A stretch of DNA of 64,000 nucleotides from Drosophila persimilis (Eukaryota > Arthropoda > Insecta > Diptera > Drosophilidae). Below are positions 51,801-61,643 of this stretch, one piece after another. Position 1 is the stretch's first letter, and each line of letters opens with the position of its first letter. The stretch spans positions 806,001 through 870,000 of the forward strand of contig NW_020825353.1 of NCBI RefSeq assembly GCF_003286085.1. Reading direction: 5' to 3'. The position numbers and the translations under genes were made by a program. Under the pieces are notes generated by a model. That model did no database searches. It saw nothing but the letters and a program-made list of their open reading frames with translations, and had not been told where the DNA came from.

Positions 51801-54800
51801 GCTATATTGTTTATGTTGTAGGTTGTCTTGCTTTTGAGGATTATGGCCATGTGTCAGCTAAAAGATGATCAGTATGGGGGTATTCCTGCTAATTATGTGT
51901 GCCACCTCCAGGGTCAGCACAAAATACTCTTTTTGCCAAGAAACAACACCCATGAAATGTGGTAAAGAGTTGGAGGAGAAGCTTTAATGCACACAATTCG
52001 CTTAAAGGATGCTGCTCTCTCTAGCTCTATCGCTTTGTGTGGGGTTAACTCTATGTCTTTCTGTATATCACTCTATCTTTGTGCCCTTCCTTATTTGACT
52101 GGGTGCCAGAACGTGAAGCTTGCAGCGAATGTTAATAACATTTTGTGTACACAACAACAGGAACAACCAACAAAATTTACGCACTCAACAACAGAAGAGA
52201 ACAACTCGAGATGGTTGTTGTTGTTGTTGTTGCTGTTGTCGCCATTGCCATCGCCATCGTTGTCGTTGTCGTTTCCTTTAACGAGCTCTTCCTTGTTGCA
52301 ACTGGCGCACGTGACACGCCCCCTACAGAAGCCCACATCCGGTTGCTTGCCACCAAAAATTCAGCCTTCAGCCTCTGCTCCTTCGACTTGGCTAGGGCTC
52401 CTTCTCCCCCCCCTCTCCCTCCCCCCTCCACTCCTTCACGGTTCGGTTCGGTGCTTACTTTTACTACTTGACGCTGTCATTTGCGGCATTGCAATTAATT
52501 TTTGCCTGCTCTGTGTCTGTGAGTGTGTGTGTGAGAGCGTATCTCTGAGTGTATCTCTGAGCGTGTGCGAGTATCAGCGAGTCTGCACGTGTGTATGGTG
52601 GGCGTGCAGGGGGCGGGTGGAGGGCTCAGAATATGGGCGGAGGCAGGGACAGAGGCCAAGCAACTTGGCGCACTAATTTCTGATCTCAACAGCGCCAACA
52701 AGGAGGAGACGCTGTGTAGCAGGACCAGGACCTGGAGCAACTCTGCCAGCTGGAGGCTTCATCGTCGTTGTCAAACGCTTCTCATTTAACGCCTGCATGG
52801 ACTCCAAAGGGAGGCAAGGCAGGTGGTGGCGCTCCTATGGGGCGACGACGACCAGGAGGATTGTGTCTTGGGTTGGAAATTTGAACTCCTTAAGAGAACT
52901 GAACACTGCATTGTTGTTTTTACCTGAAGGGAGTGTTTGTTAAGGGCTTGAGTGTTGGAAAATTGATATTGACAAAGGGATTATAATGATTAATTTGCAA
53001 TGCAGACAAACAGGCAAGCAGACTGGGAATAAGTCAATACCAAGGGCTATGCAAAGAAGTGCACTTTTAGTGAGATATAGTATGATAAATGTGCAATGTA
53101 CATACATACATACATGTATAAGTCGCCGACATACTCGCCAGTTTCATTTTAATTGAACCCCAGGAAATAGTCCGCTCTCTGCAGCAAAGACTGCAATCTC
53201 CTTGGCGAAACGCCACTTGCGCCACTTATCAATTTGCGTAAACCAAAATCACCGCAGGAGGAGGTCTCTCTACCTATTATCCCAGCTCGGTGGCCACCTC
53301 AGGGGTGGGCAGGCCTTCGATATGCCACGTATCAAGTATTTTGTATTTGTATCACTCCATGACTTTCACATGGCACAACCCAATTGGTTTTGCTCATTTG
53401 TGATGTAAAAATGAGCGGAGCAGAATGTAGCAGGCGGCTGCCTGCAAGACCGAAACTTGCCATTCAAATTGGTGTCAACCAGTCAACTGGACGCCAAAGA
53501 AAGTGGCGCCACGACAGAAGCTGCCACCGCCCAGGCACAGACACTGGCACAGGCACTGGTACAGGCACTGGTACAGGCACTGGCACTGGCACAGCCACAA
53601 GCCCCAGTCCCAGTCGGAGCCCCAGTCCCAGTCTTGGTCTCCAAAGTAGGTCGCCATCGTCTCGGAGTTCGTCGGCAACTCGTTTAACCAGCAACTGAGG
53701 AGGGAAAAACTTGCTTCAAAGAGTAGACAAAAAATATACTGAGTATGCATCCTGTGGGACATCTTCGAGAGACTAAACGAGACTAAAGCTGCATTAAAAT
53801 TAAATTTTATTTTCAATTTTATTTGTCTTTCTTATCTCTTTGTGTGCGAGGAGTGTGTCTCAGCTTGTTTTCGAAAATGTTTGCCTAAATTAATTAAGCA
53901 ATTCAATTTCCTTTGCAGGTTTCTTTTTTTTTGTTTTTATCTTTTTTTTTTGCTGTTCCGATATTTGTCATTGCATTTATGGTAATTGGTGGATGAGGGT
54001 GGATGGGACTGGGACTGGGACTGCGATAGAGAAAGGATGTGCCAGATATATACAGGAAAAGTTTCCGGCCCCATAAGAAATATAGAAAAAGTGGAACAGA
54101 GCTCTGTTTCAAGAGCGATATGGGTGTGTTGTAATCCGAAGATATGGGGGAAAGTTTTCGACTCTTTGAAATATCAACAAAGAACAAAATCCATGCCTTG
54201 GGGGAGTCTTTTTCGGTACATGGAAATCTCACTTACTTTCAATCTATTACGATCGAAAATCCCCTCAAAAACATATGTAAGCCCCTTTTGGCTTTGGTTA
54301 ATTAAAAAGATACGAGATACGGTGAGGAGAGGAGTGGAGAGGATATCAGGGGGGGAGGGATTATGTTAAAGCTGCCATTATCGGACCCATCAAAATGCAA
54401 TGGGCAAACAGACAAACAAAATATTGTACGAGCATGTTAGCCAAGCAAATACTCGACAAAGACTCAGACTCAGAGTCAGACTCACCTGGCAACGTTGTAG
54501 TCTCTTATTGGCTTTTGTTTAGTGAAAGGCAGTTCATTGGGGGTACGTACATACATACATACATGGGTCCGCCGGGCTGCACCTGCCACCAGACCAGAGC
54601 TCCACCTAATGTCCAAACATTTGTTCAAGACTCTAAAACAGTTGCAGTCGAGAGTCCACGCACAGCTGGTGGCCACCCAACTCAGCGAGCGGGCATCTTC
54701 GACACGTTACCCGCACCTGACAGCCATTCCTCATTCGGAGTTCGAAATTTGGCCCTAATATGCCCCAAGAAGGGAAACAATTTTGGCCGCACAGCACGTG

Positions 54801-57800
54801 GGGCATAAGCTACCCCTAGCCCCGTCCATCCCCGCCATGCGCCATGCCTGCCATTTCGACCCTGCTGGCAACAAAAAGAGATGATAGCAAGATTTATGAT
54901 TTACGAACATGATGTTTGAACATGTCGATATCCGATCTGGTGCTGGGGCGAAGGCATCATTAAAATCAATTTTGATTTGCCAACCTCCTCCTTTCACCAA
55001 AAAAGATGCAAGTAAACGTTCCACGGGTTAAGCAAGGGGTACGCGCGGGACAGGGAGGCGTGGCATCGCCTCCTATTTGGGGGTGTTCATTAGGGAGCAA
55101 CTTGATCGAATTTACTTTCTTTCACGTCGCTCTTGCAATGGATTCGACACGGCTTGGCTCGTTTTTAAGGCAATCAAATTCATGCTTTAATGGAGCCATA
55201 AGTAAATGAGATGATTGTTCAGGTCGGATAAGATATAGAAATTATTTGAAAACAGAGACTGTCAAATAGGTATCGGGCAATGGCGTTGTGGGGGAAGGAT
55301 TTCCCAAGATATTATCGGCTTATTTTAGCATCTGCGCCATCTCCAAAAACATTTCAGCTGGTGAGTATTAGTGGCCTATAATCGCTCTAATCTTGTCCCC
55401 ATTCAAATCTGGAATGTCCACTCTAAGCAAATGAATTTAAGATTTGTGTTTGTATTTTGTAGCACGCTTACTTGTTGTCATGCCTTTGGCAATTAAAAGC
55501 CCGCAGTGAGTGCAATTAAAAAAAATTTAATTACAGTAAGGCTCGCGGGATGCTCCTCGAGCTGTGGACCGCTTTTCCGCTGCGGTTGGGAGGCCCAAAG
55601 AGTTAACAGCGGCAGTGGCGGCACATGACTTGGTCGGGCCTGGTTCATGTGGTCATTACGTCATGAGGCAGCTTTTGGAGTGGCACAGCCAAAGGCGCCA
55701 CAGAAAGAGTGGCAGCGGCAGAGGCACAGGCACAGGCCCAGGCAGAGATTCCGGGGTAAAAATGAGGAAAAACTTGTAAGCCAGGCAGACAGACAGACAG
55801 ACAGACAGAAACCGCATATTTGTCGTGAGCATTTTGTTACAATTTCAATTTCGGCCTGGTCCATTGTTGGGGGTCGGTTTCTAGACGACTCTAGATCTAC
55901 TATGTACGAGTATCTATCCGAGGCGAGGCGTAGTCGGCATTGGCGCGGCTACTCGGCTTTGGGCTGCCTGCATTTGAAAGTGCATTTGTTTCGGTCTTGG
56001 CCAATATTTGCCAACTCAAAGACTAAATATCAAACTGGTTTATTGCAGTCTTTTTCTAGTTTGAACGGCTTCTCTTAGACTGTTTTTTCCGACTTGATGA
56101 AAAGGCCTTTTATGGTGTGTGAGCTCCGGTTTTTGGCATCTCAAGTGCAAGGGAGTGGAACTGCAAAGCGGAGGGAAGCAAACTTTTGGCTAAGGCCCAT
56201 CAAGAGCCCAGTAGAGCCCAGTAGAGCCCACTAGAGCCCACTAAAGTGAAAAGAAAAATCCGTCAAAGATCCCAGTGCTAATTGTAGACCAATTGATACG
56301 AGATATGTAGGTATGGTATGCTTTCACCCAACAATGGGAATCACTCTTCTAATGTCTAATGGCACTGCCACCCACCTGGGGGCTCTTTGGGCATCCCAGA
56401 CATGTCCCACGCTCCGCGACATCAGCTCCCAGCGACATCAGATATTCTGCTCGGCTAAGTAGCCGGCGCCCATAAATCTCCGGCAGTGTTTTTTTTTTTA
56501 TTTTTTTTTCTGTAAAAGTGATTTACAAACTGAAGGAGAAGACCCAGTGGGAGCCTCCCGGGGTAGCCTCACTTTCGCTATGTGTGAGAGACAAGCAGAG
56601 AAGAAATTAAATTTAAATTTGCTTTCGTCTGCATTTGGAAAACTTAAAAACACTCGCAAACATTTATCCCCGTATTCGTACTCGTACCCGTACTCGAACA
56701 AACGAACAAACGCAACTTACTTATTTTTTTTTTTTGTACGTTCGTTCGTCTTCTTTCTTATTTATAGCATTTTGCATGCATATTTGATCAAAAACAATCA
56801 AATTTTATGAGAAAGTACGAAAAACAGCAGACAAACATCTTGAAATGTTTCGGGAAAAACGAAAATGGAAAGGTTGTGTCTTCTGTTTTTTTTTTTTTTC
56901 TGTCTGCTGTTTGAGTACAATGTTGCATAAAGATTTTGTTAGATGAAAGTCTGGAGTTTGGTTAGGAAGTGCAGAAATACATACATTGTGTGGAGGGCTT
57001 ATTATGACAGTCAAAAGATTAATTAGCATGGATAATTTCTAGCCACATCAAAGGGGAAGCAGGAAATGAGAATGGACAAAAGAACTGTCTCGAATCTTAA
57101 TGCGAATCTAAGTAGAGAAGTCTATTTACTTTCCAAGCTTAAAGATCTATGACGAAACACACTTTGGGTGGCATTTGAGCACGAAATGTTACGTTTAATA
57201 TTGCGATTTTTTGTTTAAATATCAGTGAAGAATCTAATTTTTGTTTAAATATGCAGCTTGAGTGTACGACATGTAAAGTTTGCAGCAAATATTTACGACT
57301 GCAGCTAAGGCAAATGTGTCTGCTTCTTTCATGAAGGTGTGAATTGGCCCAGTCGCAGAAACAGTGATAAAAAATATGACTTTTATTTCAAGAGCCCTTT
57401 CCATTGAACTTGAATATTTGTATTTAGTACTTCCCTACCCTATAACCTTTGAGGTGCTTCAACGGCTTTGAACCGTACTCCATGATCTAGTTGCACCTTC
57501 ATCCGTTCAGCTTCACCTTCCGTCGAGCAATTTGCACTTTTGGCTCGACAAATTTGTGACTGGCCAAAGGAAAAAATTCATCATTGTCATCATCATCGTC
57601 ATCAACGTCATCATCGTCGGGCTGTTACGCATTACTGGACACGCCTATTTCGCCCCAAAGCCCATATCTGTACGCAAAGTGAAAGCTATGTATATACATA
57701 ATTTCCATCTGTCTTCGTCTCCGTCGCCGTCTCTGTGTCCGTGGAAGCGTAGTTTTTCACTTGTTTTATTTTTAGCCCAAAAAAAGTGTTGCACATTTTT

Positions 57801-60800
57801 CACATGATTGTGTTAATCAGCTTTTGCCTTTCTTATAGACTGTATACTATGGCAAAAATAATGCGAATTTTTCGCTGTACTTTGTCCCAGGTCGACATTT
57901 GACCGTTTTACATAATGTCTGCCCGTTGGGGACCAAACGCGTTGGGCCAGGCTATGGGAGGGGGCGTTGTTTTTGGACTCCACACAGGCATAACCAAAGT
58001 TTTTGTTTTATGATCCACTAATAACGGTCATATAGTTATAGACAACGGACTACGGACTACGAGTATCTCTGTTTGGCCGTGGGCGTTTGTGGGGATTGGA
58101 ATCGAAATTGGTCTGGCTGGTAAAACTGTTAGTCATCTGGTCCAAAAGGTGCTAAACGGCTGCGGTCATAAATTGTTATGATGTACTACATACTACAGAT
58201 ACATATAAAGCATGTAAACATTTAGTGGGCTTTCACTTGCCAAAAGTTGCGTGCGAAATTTGGAAATGGTACATATTCGTATGGGGAGAGATATGGTGAG
58301 AGCGGAAAGGGAGTTTCACTCCCGATCATGCGGGTTAGGTGTGAAAATTCAGCAAAAACTGGGCAAGGTGCGGGCCCAAAGGTAGCTAAAGGTTGCCTTT
58401 GTTGCTCCATATGTACTTCCACACATATATTGTATATTGTTTAGTAGGAATAAATACTTAAATTTTATTTTGCCACTGTTGCCACTCTCTCAGTCTCGCG
58501 CTCTTTGGGTCACGTGGCGACAGGGCGTTTGATAGCCGTCCTATGTGCATCTGCACGCCGAGCAATATAGGGTAACATCAGTGCGACTCTCTCTTTTTAC
58601 GACCAAGCAAAATGCTCTGCAACATGTGGCTGAACTTGAGGCTTGAGGGAATCGAAAATCCCACTATTCTTGAAAAATACACGACCTGTGGCAAATTGAT
58701 GAACAAAAGCGTTGATTGCTTCGCGGTGAGAGACAGGCATTTAAATTTTCTTCTTTAGTAATTTGCCACCCGCCGTACTCATGCTGAAATAATTAGCTTT
58801 CCCATTGCCCGCCAGCAGCGTGAAAAGCGTACATACATATGTATGTATGTATGTACAACATCTTTTCCATTGCAACAACTCGAATAAAATCAAACAAAGT
58901 GCGAAATAAAATCCAACAAATCGCATGGAGGCACTTACAAGTGTGTGAATGTTTCTGTGAGTGTATGAGTGTGCGTTAGTGAGTGCATGGCTTCGGCTGA
59001 TTGAAAGAAAGACAGAAGAAGACGGTGAAGAGAGTATGAAGAGCAAGCCAGAAAGCTGTAAGCCCGGCTTGGAGAGAGCTCTCTCTCTCTCTCTTGACCC
59101 GCTTTTGTGTCGCTCGGTTCTAAATAATTTCAGTCACGCTCCAAGTTGCAATGAAAATAAGAGTAAAACGGCTATGAGGTAAGCCCTAATCCATAGGGAA
59201 AACAAACTGGAAAATCGAATTTATGCTAATTCATGCGAAGGCAAAGCTTATGGCATAACCATATTAGGATTCTGACAATTTGACGCTCAATAATTATTGA
59301 CTTTTAAAATCATTTTCGGGCTTTAAGTGCTTTGAACTCGGTTTATCGCGTGTGTCGCGTGTATCGGGCGAGTGTTAATGAAGCTGCCCAACATCTGGCC
59401 GGCAGTTATTTAAGCCGAGCCAATTAATTAAATTAATTAATATCAATTGGTAAATGCACAAAGGAGTTGTGTAAATAACGTCTACAACTACATGCACCCG
59501 TGTTGTTTGAAATATGCCATTTTTTCCCCCCTTTTGAAAATCACATATCAATATTTAAATATTTGCATTATTTTGTTTCACAAACAAAAAGATTGTCTTT
59601 TCGCTAAAATGCAGTACCACAACAATTATGTACGTATAAAAAAAAGTGTTCTTTGCCCTGTAGCATAAAATAAATGTTTACCCATCAGTTGATTGATTGA
59701 CTGACTGCCAGGCTTCCAGCCTGTCAGACTGATTGAGCGACTGGCCAACCGACAAATCGACCAAAGGACTAAAGACCGAAAACAACTGAGAGTTGCAGCT
59801 GCACGGAAATTGTCAAAATGAGCGTGAAATGAATGCAACTGCGTGAATGAAGTACACAAAGCACATGTTTGCCCATAAATCAGGCATTTAATTAATGCCA
59901 GTAATTCATACATTAACTATTATAATAATTTGTTCTTTAAATAATCGAGTGAAAACCCATGCGGAATGTCCATATGTCCACATGTCCATGTGTCCATGTG
60001 CATGGGATAAGGGAGAATTAATTAACTATTCCCAGGCTCGTTTCATAATTTGGCTGCAAAACTTCGTCTGAAGACAAACGCTTCCTCCCATGCCCCCACG
60101 TTTAGACCCTCAGCACGACTCCGTTTGGGTTTAAGTTGATGAAAAGTAAATTCTCACACCCTTTTTGAAAATGTCTTAGCCCAAAGCCAATTAGGCCATA
60201 GCATGTGTATATTCAGCGTATCATTAGTTCACATCTCGACGCACTCGTTGCAACAGTTTGGCTGTTTTGGGCCACACAAACATTGCACAACAGCGGACGC
60301 AGTGGCTCAGATCTGTGGCCCAAACACCTCTGAATGGTCAAAACTGCCGGGGCGTCCGTCGACCATCAACTAATGAGCGGCCAGTCAGAGCGACGGGCCA
60401 CAAGCCGATCCGATGTTAGCTGAGTTCTGTAAAAGGCCAGAACAAACAGTAAAAAATGTGAGCCAAGAGGGGGAAACGGCTCTGGTCTTTTGGCTACTTG
60501 AAATAGTTGAAGTTGAGTTGAAGTTTTTTGTGGTTTTCCTTCTTTTTCTTTGGGGTTTCTTTTCATCTCTGTGTGCCGGCCCCAAGGTGCTACACCAAAT
60601 GAGTTATGAGAAGAATTGAGCCAAAAAACAGCAGAGCACCACAAAAATTGTAGCATTTAAAGTAGAGCAATAATTGAAAAATAAAAAAGCAGTACCGGCT
60701 AGATTAATAGAAATATCTGAAATTACTGTGCTGCTGCTGCTGCTGCTGGTGCTGGGAGCACTTAAAATTTCACGAAAAAATTTCAGTTTTTTCAGAGATC

Positions 60801-61266
60801 AACTTAAGTTTTACTTCAATTATATTCGCGTACATGTATGTATGTATCTAACTCCGCTGACCCTGAAATGTCTTTCACTTTTAGCTGACCAAAATGGCAG
60901 CTGCGAAAACGGAAAGTTAATCGAGAGCAAAACTCGGATCTGATCGCCTTTAAGTCTTCATCTTCATGTGCGAAGCAGTCATTCAGCCACCAAGCCATGG
61001 CAATCCAGCCAATCCAGCAACGGAGTACTCGATTCATTCAATAGGCAATTATGACCGGTTTTCAATTAAATTGAAACTGGAACTCAGTGCATTTCCCCTT
61101 TCAAACAAACTTCATTCTGTTATTCTGTTATTCTGGGGTGTAAGGAAAGAAAGATATCTCTCGCTTGGATCACTTACCGCTTCGGATACGGTATGCGGCG
61201 ATATTTGAAGGCGTTTTCCACATCACGCAGCTTCATTTTGTACGAACGATCGGCGCCCAGAGACAT
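23640..61266 (-). CDS. pip: pipe: heparan-sulfate-2-O-sulfotransferase-like gene with ten alternative 3' cassettes
   Basis: The gene runs right to left. Common coding exons are 61178..61266, 42864..43030 and 37615..37673 (315 nt, 105 codons). They encode a short cytoplasmic tail beginning MSLGADRSYKMKLRD, one membrane anchor and the start of the stem, so the product is a type II Golgi protein. Ten tandem cassettes follow, each encoding a whole sulfotransferase domain. Established knowledge: in D. melanogaster pipe acts in ventral follicle cells, sulfates eggshell components and sets up embryonic dorsal-ventral polarity through the Easter/Spatzle/Toll pathway; alternative isoforms differ in function and expression. 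Here each common-plus-cassette join is an exact multiple of three (about 401-518 residues). Intron 1 is 18.1 kb and intron 2 is 5.2 kb. Most cassettes have a plausible poly(A) signal of their own. Confidence 0.93.
25039..25044 (-). terminator. pip: poly(A) signal AATAAA, pipe cassette 9 (possibly shared with 8)
   Basis: A minus-strand canonical hexamer 63 nt past the cassette 9 stop codon. It is also the first such signal downstream of cassette 8. Confidence 0.5.
25107..26142 (-). CDS. pip: pipe cassette 9 (degenerate active site)
   Basis: Exons are 25583..26142, 25368..25522 and 25107..25282, for a 401-residue isoform with an open frame and intact splice sites. The PAPS loop is VFNRPTRVCTEQ, losing the Lys and the Gly-Ser. 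The phosphate motif is RDPIDRVVHDYYKRH, with His in place of the Ser that binds the PAPS 3'-phosphate in HS2ST. The catalytic-type His is kept (AHSNWLDF). It is probably inactive as a sulfotransferase unless PAPS is bound differently. AATAAA (minus) is at 25044-25039. Its exon C may also serve cassette 8. Confidence 0.85.
26316..27096 (-). CDS. pip: pipe cassette 8 (no exon C of its own)
   Basis: Exons A (26537..27096) and B (26316..26470, 155 nt) are intact: FFNRGAKVGSEA, EHCNWLDF, RDPVERMISWFYYIR, then PFDSPHAIQLAK through VFE. The B donor GTAGGT is present, but no exon C and no AATAAA are found before exon A of cassette 9 at 26142. Two outcomes fit. B may splice to the cassette 9 exon C (25107..25282), which is in phase and gives 401 residues; or the intron is retained, adding a hydrophobic tail and stopping at 26245. 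The first is better supported because a poly(A) signal exists there. Confidence 0.8.
27269..28296 (-). CDS. pip: pipe cassette 7
   Basis: Exons are 27737..28296, 27512..27666 and 27269..27456, for a 405-residue isoform. The PAPS loop reads FFPRCAKVGSEA (Asn to Pro at the start), the His motif EHTNWIDF and the phosphate motif RDPVERMISWYYYIR. Exon C has the common NRNRNNRKP start and FYYFCKQRLY core. A variant signal ATTAAA (minus) lies at 27201-27196. Confidence 0.9.
28417..28422 (-). terminator. pip: poly(A) signal AATAAA, pipe cassette 6
   Basis: A minus-strand canonical hexamer 77 nt past the cassette 6 stop codon. Confidence 0.5.
28499..29567 (-). CDS. pip: pipe cassette 6
   Basis: Exons are 29005..29567, 28763..28917 and 28499..28689, for a 407-residue isoform. 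Exon A has FFNRAAKVGSEA, EHINWIDF and RDPVERVISWFFYAR. It belongs with cassettes 7 and 8 (shared AKVGSEA, a Lys-rich variable loop, YIP...VKD before the FCGH-type end), suggesting recent local duplications. AATAAA (minus) lies at 28422-28417. The NRVP part of the loop is NRAA, while the Lys and Ser that contact PAPS are kept. Confidence 0.9.
29842..29847 (-). terminator. pip: poly(A) signal AATAAA, pipe cassette 5
   Basis: A minus-strand canonical hexamer 26 nt past the cassette 5 stop codon. Confidence 0.5.
29873..30944 (-). CDS. pip: pipe cassette 5
   Basis: Exons are 30385..30944, 30159..30313 and 29873..30099, for a 418-residue isoform. Exon A carries FFNRVPKTGSMQ, SHVNYLNF and RDPVDRVVSWYYYIR, all matching the sulfotransferase active site. 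Exon C is long (RRNFTREIEFYQFCRQRLHKQ core, then a charged tail ending NDMAIRN) and is most like that of cassette 10. AATAAA (minus) lies at 29847-29842. A GA repeat (CU-rich in the transcript) lies about 45-75 nt upstream of exon A. Confidence 0.9.
31206..32234 (-). CDS. pip: pipe cassette 4 (RHP variant)
   Basis: Exons are 31678..32234, 31445..31599 and 31206..31387, for a 402-residue isoform. The PAPS loop is FFNRIEKTGSQS and the His motif EHANWVNF. The strongly conserved RDP(V/I)(E/D)R is changed to RHPIEK, and the FCGH near the end of exon A is LCGN. Lys of the loop, the catalytic-type His and the Ser of VISAYYY remain, so activity is possible but uncertain. Exon B begins EQLNSEAT in place of the usual PFNS. 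No canonical AATAAA is seen just downstream. Confidence 0.87.
32433..33561 (-). CDS. pip: pipe cassette 3 (exon A split by an extra intron)
   Basis: Exons are 33244..33561, 32914..33158, 32686..32840 and 32433..32611, for a 403-residue isoform. The PAPS loop is FFNRVPKTGSET, the His motif EHANYVNF and the phosphate motif RDPVERVISWYYYKR. Uniquely here, an 85-nt intron (GTAGGA to TGCAG) interrupts exon A in phase 0 between QPIYINL and VRDPVER. The only nearby AATAAA on the minus strand (32457-32452) lies inside the last codons, which implies cleavage almost at the stop codon. Confidence 0.88.
33823..35195 (-). CDS. pip: pipe cassette 2 (with His/Asp-rich insertion)
   Basis: Exons are 34342..35195, 34113..34267 and 33823..34055, for a 518-residue isoform, the longest. 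Before the sulfotransferase core, exon A adds about 95 residues: a His-rich part (GHGHGHHHDHH), a Lys/His part and an Asp/Glu run (DDEDDDDEDEDDADDD). The core then has FFNRVPKVGSQS, QHIAYINF and RDPIDRIISWHYYIR. Exon B is 155 nt. Exon C ends in an acidic tail (NDYNEEEY). A variant signal ATTAAA (minus) lies at 33745-33740. The added segment extends the stem and could bind metal or polycations; that is inference. Confidence 0.88.
35328..35333 (-). terminator. pip: poly(A) signal AATAAA, pipe cassette 1
   Basis: A minus-strand canonical hexamer 29 nt past the cassette 1 stop codon. Confidence 0.5.
35362..36579 (-). CDS. pip: pipe cassette 1 (B and C exons fused)
   Basis: The first cassette downstream of the common exons is join(36014..36579, 35362..35707) on the minus strand and gives a 408-residue isoform. 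Exon A starts LTHLTAAQLNNT and carries the PAPS loop FFNRVTKTGSEK, the catalytic-type His in KHVAFIDF, and RDPIERLVSWFYYAR for the 3'-phosphate of PAPS. The second exon (346 nt) runs from PFNSHEAMQRAK through to REAN and stop without the B/C intron found in cassettes 2-7, 9 and 10. AATAAA (minus) lies at 35333-35328. A long GA repeat sits about 180 nt before exon A. All active-site residues recognisable from HS2ST are present. Confidence 0.9.
36761..36778. repeat. GA microsatellite upstream of pipe cassette 1
   Basis: An uninterrupted (GA)9 on the plus strand, read as a CU tract in the pipe transcript. Similar tracts occur upstream of cassettes 2, 5 and 6 and near common exon 3. Confidence 0.8.
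37615..37673 (-). CDS. pip: pipe common exon 3 (junction to all cassettes)
   Basis: This 59-nt exon encodes HDDINTLHGTYQYLKSTGQ after completing a Lys codon. It ends phase 0 at CAG|GTAAGC, and every cassette begins with an acceptor in phase 0. It is therefore the splice donor that must choose among ten competing exon A acceptors. Confidence 0.9.
38362..38405. repeat. GA-rich tract in pipe intron 2
   Basis: Repeats of GAGACA and GA cover about 44 nt. A CT-rich tract of similar length lies 264 nt to the right in inverted relation. Such tracts are potential GAGA-factor sites. Confidence 0.75.
38669..38717. repeat. CT-rich tract in pipe intron 2
   Basis: Repeats of CTCTCTCC and CT cover about 49 nt, roughly the reverse complement of the GA-rich tract at 38362-38405. 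Confidence 0.75.
42864..43030 (-). CDS. pip: pipe common exon 2 (membrane anchor and stem)
   Basis: This 167-nt exon has acceptor TATTGCAG and donor GTAAGT. It encodes SVELIALLAISCTFFLFMH, the single uncleaved signal-anchor helix. A charged, probably coiled stem (NKLNSRLKEMEVKLQ) and a linker ending GHDAG follow. A basic tail before the helix and no cleavage site fit a type II orientation with the catalytic domain in the Golgi lumen. Confidence 0.92.
45472..45503. repeat. CA microsatellite
   Basis: (CA)n interrupted once by a G, about 32 nt, in pipe intron 1. Confidence 0.85.
45607..45647. repeat. GGGACC(A/C) minisatellite
   Basis: Six tandem units of about 7 nt (GGGACCC, then GGGACCA) in pipe intron 1. 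Confidence 0.85.
46030..46056. repeat. TACATACATATGTATGTATG-type palindromic repeat, copy 1
   Basis: TACATACA arms meet TGTATGTA arms to form an alternating purine-pyrimidine dyad of about 27 nt. An identical stretch occurs at 58831-58857. Confidence 0.8.
46298..46327. repeat. ATACCA hexamer array
   Basis: Five tandem ATACCA units in pipe intron 1. Confidence 0.85.
53533..53594. repeat. GGCACTGGTACA-type minisatellite
   Basis: Tandem GGCACTGG(C/T)ACA units of about 12 nt, followed by CCCAGT repeats, in pipe intron 1. Confidence 0.85.
55785..55808. repeat. CAGA tetranucleotide array
   Basis: About six tandem CAGA units in pipe intron 1. Confidence 0.85.
56203..56243. repeat. AGAGCCCAGT decamer array
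   Basis: Four tandem 10-nt units, the last two with ACT in place of AGT. Confidence 0.85.
58831..58857. repeat. TACATACATATGTATGTATG-type palindromic repeat, copy 2
   Basis: Identical over about 27 nt to the element at 46030-46056, 12.8 kb away in the same intron. Confidence 0.8.
60731..60748. repeat. CTG trinucleotide array
   Basis: Six CTG units, about 430 nt downstream (in transcript terms) of pipe exon 1. Confidence 0.85.
61178..61266 (-). CDS. pip: pipe common exon 1 (start codon, cytoplasmic tail)
   Basis: This exon has 29 codons plus two bases: a basic cytoplasmic tail starting MSLGADRSYKMKLRD and ending RRIPYPK, with the CG joining exon 2 to make Arg. The donor is CG|GTAAGTG. ATG 61266 is the first in-frame start after stops in the leader. 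Predicted 5' UTR is about 185 nt if transcription begins at the Inr at 61451. The exon is too short to appear in an ordinary ORF search. Confidence 0.9.
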
Positions 61267-61419
61267 TTAACGAAATACACTTGCAAATCGACAGGCACTC
61301 CCGCGTTAGATAGATCACTGGTGATCACACAAATTAAATAAAATAAAACAGTAACATAAAAAAATAATATAAATTTAAAATAAAATTCTTTGTGTTGTGA
61401 GAGCTACGAGAGACACAGA

Positions 61420-61453
61420 CGTCTGGAGCTTGCAACGTTCGCGGCTTGACTGA
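61420..61453 (-). promoter_or_regulatory. pip: predicted pipe core promoter (Inr + DPE)
   Basis: The minus strand has TCAGTC at 61453-61448, a perfect Drosophila initiator with +1 A at 61451. AGACG at 61424-61420 lies at exactly +28 to +32 and matches the DPE consensus RGWYV. No TATA box is seen at the right distance. The position gives a 185-nt 5' UTR before ATG 61266. The spacing rule is established for Drosophila; the assignment to pipe is inference. Confidence 0.55.
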
Positions 61454-61593
61454 ATGTTCCTTGGGGCACTTGGCCGCCTTTTTGGCCAACTTTGAGTCGA
61501 CGGCGACGGCGCACGAGCGTCGGCCGCTTAACGCTTACGTTTTTACCGTTCATTGTTGTTGTGTTTGCTTTTACCATTTTCTTTTGCGACTTG

Positions 61594-61643
61594 CTCTCTT
61601 GGCCAGATCTTTCGTTCGCTCTCTTGGCCCGATCTTTCGCTCT
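61594..61643. repeat. 25-nt tandem duplication upstream of the pipe promoter
   Basis: Two consecutive units beginning CTCTCTTGGCC and sharing GATCTTTCG differ at only a few positions. They lie about 145-190 nt upstream of the predicted pipe start site. Confidence 0.7.

Larger units (their letters stand above)
43031..61177 (-). other. pip: pipe intron 1 (18 kb)
   Basis: This intron separates the start-codon exon from the membrane-anchor exon. No coding gene is supportable on either strand. The longest open frames (51987-52676, 229 codons; 50044-50601, 185 codons) are translations of CT/GTT-rich sequence. The intron is crowded with short tandem repeats and probably contains the enhancers that drive pipe expression, but I cannot point to any enhancer from sequence alone. 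Confidence 0.7.

Noticed and set aside
51987..52676. 229-codon plus-strand open frame in pipe intron 1
   Set aside because: Mostly Leu, Ser and Pro runs translated from GTT, CT and CCT repeats; other frames are also open there, and there is no domain or splice context.
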